Source of the DNA: Ophiobolus disseminans
Lineage: Eukaryota > Ascomycota > Dothideomycetes > Pleosporales > Phaeosphaeriaceae
NCBI GenBank assembly: GCA_010093685.1
Contig: MU006243.1
Coordinates: 499,777-511,026, forward strand
Direction: 5' to 3'
Length of the DNA stretch: 11,250 nt
The notes under the pieces are model-generated. The model was not told the DNA's origin and did no database searches. It saw only the letters and a program-made list of their open reading frames with translations. Positions 7,719 through 11,250 of the stretch are shown one piece after another. The translations under genes and the position numbers were made by a program. Numbering within the stretch: the stretch's first letter is position 1; the number at the start of each line of letters is the position of its first letter.

Positions 7719-7915
7719 TGTCAGATTTGATGAGGTATTGAGACCGGATGATAGATGAGATGAATTGATGATGATGTGTTGTATTGTGTTGTTCTCTGGT
7801 CAAGTGCGGAGTTTAACCAGGTGTCAGATCTAGTACTAGTGTGCCAAGGCGCTTGTGCCGGCCCCTCCTGTTTCTTTCAGTGTTGGTAGCCTCACAGCAC
7901 CCCTGATATCTGACA
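7719..7915 (-). mobile_element. LTR D: unmutated Copia-family LTR, reverse orientation
   Basis: It has perfect 8-bp inverted termini, TGTCAGAT (7719-7726) and ATCTGACA (7908-7915), and on the minus strand aligns over its whole length with the mutated Copia LTR at 1791-2182. CpA and TpG are intact. The left flank is Gypsy reverse transcriptase (AGAGT) and the right flank is normal DNA (TCCTC), so no 5-bp duplication is present. The bases to the right, read on the minus strand (AGTGAGGA then TGTCAG), could pass for a polypurine tract, but no Copia coding sequence lies beyond. The likeliest origin is recombination between LTRs of two separate insertions. Confidence 0.85.
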
Positions 7916-8729
7916 TCCTCACTAATGTTGCTCTTGAAGCGGCTTGGACGTCTCTTACAGTGCTGACCGAAATCGGTTTCCCGTTCCTGCACACTTTTTG
8001 TTCTCAGTGCACGGTCCCCTAGTAAGGCGCTTACTAGAGAGGTAATGTCAATCCCTACGTACCGGGACGCACGGTGTACTGGGACACTTTTTCTTTCGGA
8101 GGCTCGGGAAGCTCTCGCTACGCCTAGAAACTAAAAGTTCCAGCGTGCATCGACTGTGTGACTCTCAGCCTTCTACCTCATCAGTCGCCGGTTACATGAA
8201 TCGCAACGTTGACCGTGCCGTCGCTAGTTTTGTCAGTGCCGTCCACTAAGTCTCGCCTGACACCCCCATGTCAATTTGCGACAAGTCGTCTTCACAACGC
8301 GCTCGGTGGGTCAGGAGAGAAGCCGAGATGACAAAGTTCAAGGCCGCAACCTCAGAAGGTCAAGTTAAGGTAAGGAATGTGGATCCCGACAGTTTCTCCG
8401 CGCAAAAGGCAAGATCGTCAAAACGCGTCTGACCGGCCGTGCGCTGCAAGTCACTTTGAGCATGGGCCAGCTTGCAGTAGCGTGCTGAAATATCTGTGTG
8501 GGCAGTACGCGATGTGGCTGAAGACTGCGGCATTTAATAACTATTTCAGCCTTGGACATATCTTATTCCCGGTCGTGTCCGCAAGTCAAGTTGTGCTCAA
8601 CTCCTGTTGCCGAGTGCTGCGCTGCAGACCTGCTTCGTGCATTCAGTCTCCTTGTAGGACTAAGTGAAGTTATAGAATACATTCGTACTGTATTAACTGA
8701 TTAGCTTCGTGAGGACACTTCGCGTGCTT
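7916..8729. other. Non-RIP intergenic DNA; right end holds the severed TPR-gene tail
   Basis: CpA and TpG are at normal frequency, in contrast to everything left of 7719. Small open frames here (for example 8377-8667 on + and 8365-8559 on -) overlap each other, start arbitrarily and resemble nothing I know, so I call no gene. Positions 8701-8729 read on the minus strand continue the TPR gene frame interrupted by the transposon: after the shared TA there are nine codons and a TAA stop at 8701-8703. The rest would be the 3' untranslated and downstream region of that gene. Confidence 0.6.
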
Positions 8730-8731
8730 TA

Positions 8732-8773
8732 ACATGTTGGTCGGTGTGGCGCTCGGCCCGGCGTGACGCTCGG
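8732..8773 (+). repeat. Left terminal inverted repeat of the Fot1-like transposon
   Basis: It begins ACATGTTGGTCGG and ends GACGCTCGG. All 42 bases are the exact reverse complement of 10807-10848. The transposase is expected to bind here and cut at the outer end next to TA. Confidence 0.95.
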
Positions 8774-8884
8774 AACACCAGAAATCTGCCCACCAACATC
8801 AGTGAATTGATGCACTACCTACAGTGCCTGTAATCAGATAGGAGTGTGAAGGAGTAGTAAGTAATGCAATGCGATCAATTTGTA

Positions 8885-10750
8885 CTATCTAAATTTACTT
8901 GGAAGAGTGATGTTGCGGCCCCGTGACGTGGTCCTTGCTGGGGGTGATGGTGCAGCTTCTGGGACTGCAACCTTTGATGCACCGCCCCCAGATTGTTTCT
9001 GACGCTTTTTCTTTAGATAGGACATTTGGGGAGCCTTTCTCTTTAGTTCTTGGGTTGCTTGACTGGATTTGGCAGCCTCCTTGTCGGCTTTCTGGCGTTC
9101 TCTCTCAGCAGCCTTCTTAGCCTTCTCCCTCTCCCTCTCCTTCTTGAGTCTCTCTCTCTCATCACGTCTCTGTTCAAGCTCAAGTTGCTTCTGAATCTTT
9201 GCATCTTCCTTGCCTTGTTTCCTCTTAGCCTTGTCAAGTTTCTCCTGCTCTGCCTGTCGCTCCCTGATTGTCCGTCTCACCTCTGCCTCTCTGCCCTTCC
9301 TTGGAGACCACATCACTGCACCACCATGGTACTCTTGACGCTGTTGAAGATCAAGGGGTACACCCTTCTGCTTATGCTTCTTCTTAGTCTGAAGAGCCTC
9401 TCTCAGACCTTTGTTCTCTTGAGAAACGAGCTCGTTGTTGACTTGAAGATGGTGAAGGGCTTGGGTGACGGTTTTAGCTACTTTCTCAGCCCCATCCTTC
9501 ACTGACTTATCAATAAGCTTCCTCATCCTTCTCCAGTCAGTTTTAAGAGGTGTTGGTTGGATGTTTGTAGCCTCATCTTTACTGGTATTTGTGTGGTGGA
9601 ATCTTTTAAGAATTGCTTCGCTGTTCTTTGGCCAGATACCAGTAGATGAAAAGGACTTCAAGATACGAGTCTTAATAAAGGATTCCTTCCAGGCCTTCCA
9701 GAATATCAAGAAGAAGTCTCCTTTCCTAATGCGGGCAAAGCCTTGGCTCCTTTGGGTAAGGTCTGAGAGTTCCTTTGCGTATCCAGATGAAAGAGACTTG
9801 AACATAACTACATCAAGTGGCTGGAGAGTGTGGGTTGAATGAGGAGGTAATATCAACAAGAGGATCTTGTTCTGATAGCAATACTGAATGAATTCCAGTG
9901 TAACATGAGATCCATGGCCGTCAACAATGAGAAGGCGCCAAGCTCTTCTTGCTTTCTTCTTGGTATGGCGGTCAAACACCTGCTCAAGCCAAGCCAGGCC
10001 TATATCGTTGTTAGACCAGCCTGAGGGTGATGATGTGTAAAAGACTTGGTGTTTAGGTTTGATATCCTGCACCCAGTTTGACTGAATGACGCCATTCATT
10101 CCTTGGAAAATGAGGCCTGGCGGAAGAGCATCTCCATCAGCCCCCACACATGCCAGAACCGTTATCCATTCACGTGAACCGTCTTGCAGGACCTCAGTCT
10201 TCCTTCTCTTCTCCCAAGTCTCTCTGCTAAAGACTCTCTTGCTCCTCCCACTCTGTCCAATCATAAAGCCTTTCTCATCCATGTTGTATGTATTTCCAGG
10301 CAGAACATCATACTCTTCAATCTTGCTATGAACCAGATCAAAGTATAGCTTATATCTTGCCTCTGAATCAGCCTGGTGGCGTGTATAGTCCATTCCAGAG
10401 GTCCATCGTGAAATGAGCTGGTCATGGTGTTTGTTGATGAAGCGCGTAACCCACCCCTTTCCTACATGCTCCTGAGCTATCCCTGATGCAAATCTTCTAA
10501 TCATCTCTCTTGTAGGTGCAAGACCTCTCTCTGTAAGCCTCTCAATATGCTGTATAAGCTCTTGTTCTTGCTGTGGGTTGAGTCGCTGTTGGTTGATTGC
10601 CTTGGCTTGCACTGACGCTTGAATGCCTTTGCATCTTCTGGCCAGTGTGTGTCTGCTTACGTTGTGTTTTTCAGCAACTTCTGTATATGAGAGTTTTTCC
10701 TCTTCACCATGCGCTTCCATCTCTTCAACAGCTGCTTGAATTGGTTCCAT
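8885..10750 (-). CDS. Fot1/pogo-family DDE transposase
   Basis: The enzyme cuts and pastes its element at TA sites in the nucleus. Residues about 1-45 form a psq-type helix-turn-helix (...SYTEVAEKHNVSRHTLARR...), and about 55-115 a CENP-B/Tc5-type DNA-binding domain (...GKGWVTRFINKH...). The DDE catalytic domain spans roughly 150-380, with D158 (YNMDEKGF), D277 (VDGHGSH) and D313 (LQPLDVVMF). The 35 residues between the last two give the DD35D spacing of Fot1. Residues about 485-560 are a highly charged Lys/Glu/Arg coiled coil, followed by a basic stretch near 570-586 (KRKAP...KKKRQ) that could be a nuclear signal. The first ATG lies 98 bp inside the right end of the element, and the stop lies before the left repeat. 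No stop, frameshift or missing triad residue is seen, so it is probably functional. Confidence 0.95.
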   Translation of the reverse strand: MEPIQAAVEEMEAHGEEEKLSYTEVAEKHNVSRHTLARRCKGIQASVQAKAINQQRLNPQQEQELIQHIERLTERGLAPTREMIRRFASGIAQEHVGKGWVTRFINKHHDQLISRWTSGMDYTRHQADSEARYKLYFDLVHSKIEEYDVLPGNTYNMDEKGFMIGQSGRSKRVFSRETWEKRRKTEVLQDGSREWITVLACVGADGDALPPGLIFQGMNGVIQSNWVQDIKPKHQVFYTSSPSGWSNNDIGLAWLEQVFDRHTKKKARRAWRLLIVDGHGSHVTLEFIQYCYQNKILLLILPPHSTHTLQPLDVVMFKSLSSGYAKELSDLTQRSQGFARIRKGDFFLIFWKAWKESFIKTRILKSFSSTGIWPKNSEAILKRFHHTNTSKDEATNIQPTPLKTDWRRMRKLIDKSVKDGAEKVAKTVTQALHHLQVNNELVSQENKGLREALQTKKKHKQKGVPLDLQQRQEYHGGAVMWSPRKGREAEVRRTIRERQAEQEKLDKAKRKQGKEDAKIQKQLELEQRRDERERLKKEREREKAKKAAERERQKADKEAAKSSQATQELKRKAPQMSYLKKKRQKQSGGGASKVAVPEAAPSPPARTTSRGRNITLPSKFR

Positions 10751-10806
10751 ATTGGTTGAGTTGTCGCGTGTTGAAGTTGGCGTTAGTTTGGTGTTCTGGT
10801 GTTTGG

Positions 10807-10848
10807 CCGAGCGTCACGCCGGGCCGAGCGCCACACCGACCAACATGT
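10807..10848 (-). repeat. Right terminal inverted repeat of the Fot1-like transposon
   Basis: Exact reverse complement of 8732-8773. Read on the minus strand from the host gene, it supplies eleven codons and the TGA stop at 10814-10816 to the TPR reading frame. Confidence 0.95.
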
Positions 10849-11250
10849 TAACTCGCCAGCTATTTAATGCTATTTGCGACGACTGTGTAGCAGGGTGTTG
10901 CTCGCCAAGAACTTTCTGACGCGACTGGAAGCATAGATCCATCAAGGCAAGAGCCTCCTTGTGACGAGACTGTAACTCTAATGTATGGGCAAGGTTGTTT
11001 ATACTGGTCAGCGTGTCAGGATGCTCATCGCCAAGCACTCTCTTCGTCGTCTCCATCACTTGCACCTCTAGCTCTTCTGCTTCCTTCCATCGCCCTTGAT
11101 TCCAGTACGTCGACGCTAGGTTATCCATGCTAATTAGCGTAGAAGGATGCTCGTCGCCAAGCACTCTCTTCATTGTCTGTAGCACTTGCACCCCTAGCTC
11201 TTCAGCCTCTTTCCATCGCCCTTGGCTCTTGTACGTCAACGCCAGGTTGT
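10814..11250 (-). CDS. TPR-repeat protein (kinesin-light-chain type), 5' partial, 3' end altered by transposon
   Basis: The reading frame is open to the window edge, so its start lies beyond 11250; a TTG near 11239 is not a real start. It encodes 42-residue tetratricopeptide repeats of the TPR_10/TPR_12 kind, with GRWKEAEEL, KRVLGDEHP and a T-L-x-S-x-x-N-L-A segment in each. Two repeats are nearly identical even in DNA (126-bp period; CCATCGCCCTTG at 11087 and 11213), and a more divergent last repeat (SRHKEALALMDLCFQSRQK...) follows. Such arrays mediate protein binding and are common at the C-terminus of fungal NLR/STAND proteins, though the nucleotide-binding domain would be outside the window. 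The last 11 residues (NMLVGVALGPA) and the stop come from the transposon end; the original tail is at 8701-8729. Confidence 0.85.
   Translation of the reverse strand, partial: NLALTYKSQGRWKEAEELGVQVLQTMKRVLGDEHPSTLISMDNLASTYWNQGRWKEAEELEVQVMETTKRVLGDEHPDTLTSINNLAHTLELQSRHKEALALMDLCFQSRQKVLGEQHPATQSSQIALNSWRVNMLVGVALGPA
10961..11250 (-). repeat. 126-bp coding repeat of the TPR array
   Basis: Two near-identical copies of a 126-bp (42-codon) unit are visible, with a degenerate unit at the 3' end of the gene and another unit running off the right edge. High DNA identity between units suggests recent duplication or homogenisation, which makes the repeat number liable to vary between strains. Confidence 0.75.

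Larger units (their letters stand above)
8732..10848 (-). mobile_element. Fot1/pogo-type DNA transposon, apparently intact (2117 bp)
   Basis: The element is bounded by perfect 42-bp terminal inverted repeats (8732-8773 and 10807-10848), with the similarity continuing through ACACCAGAA after a 3-base gap. TA dinucleotides at 8730-8731 and 10849-10850 are the target duplication of the Tc1/mariner superfamily. A single intact 621-codon DDE transposase fills most of it. Length, repeat length and the DD35D catalytic triad fit the Fot1 group. It shows no RIP, so it is young, low-copy or arrived when RIP was inactive. It could be autonomous. Transposase and the interrupted TPR gene lie on the same strand. 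Confidence 0.95.

Noticed and set aside
1791..7915. The two Copia-family LTRs as the two ends of one element
   Set aside because: They are in opposite orientation and differ greatly in RIP damage, so they come from separate insertions.
8365..8667. Overlapping open frames on both strands (8377-8667 +, 8365-8559 -)
   Set aside because: Neither has recognisable motifs. They are antisense to each other, and lie downstream of the TPR gene in apparently ordinary intergenic DNA.
9043..9237. Arg-rich 64-codon frame on -
   Set aside because: It is an alternative frame over the Lys/Glu/Arg-rich coiled-coil part of the transposase, and the Arg content reflects that composition.
8923..10851. Several + strand open frames across the transposase gene
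   Set aside because: They are antisense shadows; the minus strand frame has the domains and the DD35D triad.

Overview
The window looks like a repeat-rich, subtelomere- or accessory-type stretch of a filamentous ascomycete (Pezizomycotina) genome. Three things point there. The left two thirds carry the signature of repeat-induced point mutation (RIP): CpA/TpG changed to TpA, with reading frames full of TAG and TAA where Gln or Trp codons are expected. There are decayed Ty1/Copia-like and Ty3/Gypsy-like retrotransposons. The right end holds a Fot1/pogo-type DNA transposon inserted in a gene made of kinesin-light-chain-type TPR repeats, as seen in fungal NLR (STAND) proteins.

Layout. 1-1790: RIP-mutated DNA with several short tandem repeats and a decayed Cys-rich coding fragment (1287-1790). 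1791-3443: 5' LTR and gag of a RIP-mutated Copia-like element; a younger solo LTR (1851-2042, TSD TGGCA) sits inside that LTR. 3444-7718: a RIP-mutated Gypsy-like element lying inside the Copia gag, with LTR/leader, a long gag frame and protease plus reverse transcriptase in the -1 frame. It stops abruptly in the reverse transcriptase, so RNase H, integrase and the 3' LTR are missing. Its gag is split by two unmutated insertions, 4278-4576 (TSD AGCTA) and 4717-4903 (TSD CAAAC). 7719-7915: an unmutated LTR of the same family as the Copia LTR at 1791, reversed, marking a sharp edge between RIP-mutated and normal DNA. 7916-8729: ordinary, non-RIP sequence without a supportable gene, except the severed 3' tail of the TPR gene at its right end. 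8732-10848: an apparently intact 2.1-kb Fot1-like transposon with 42-bp perfect terminal inverted repeats, a TA duplication and a 621-residue DDE transposase. 10814-11250: the 3' end of the TPR gene, running off the window.

Inferred order of events: Copia insertion, Gypsy insertion into Copia, RIP of the whole block, then later insertions that survive as solo LTRs without RIP, an LTR-associated deletion that removed the Gypsy 3' half, and separately the Fot1-like insertion into the last codons of the TPR gene. Only the transposase and the TPR gene are open reading frames likely to make protein. I see no RNA gene, CRISPR array or clearly new biological system. What deserves attention is the layered chronology, the RIP changes at catalytic and metal-binding codons, a matched mutated/unmutated LTR pair, and the transposon-supplied stop codon of the TPR gene.
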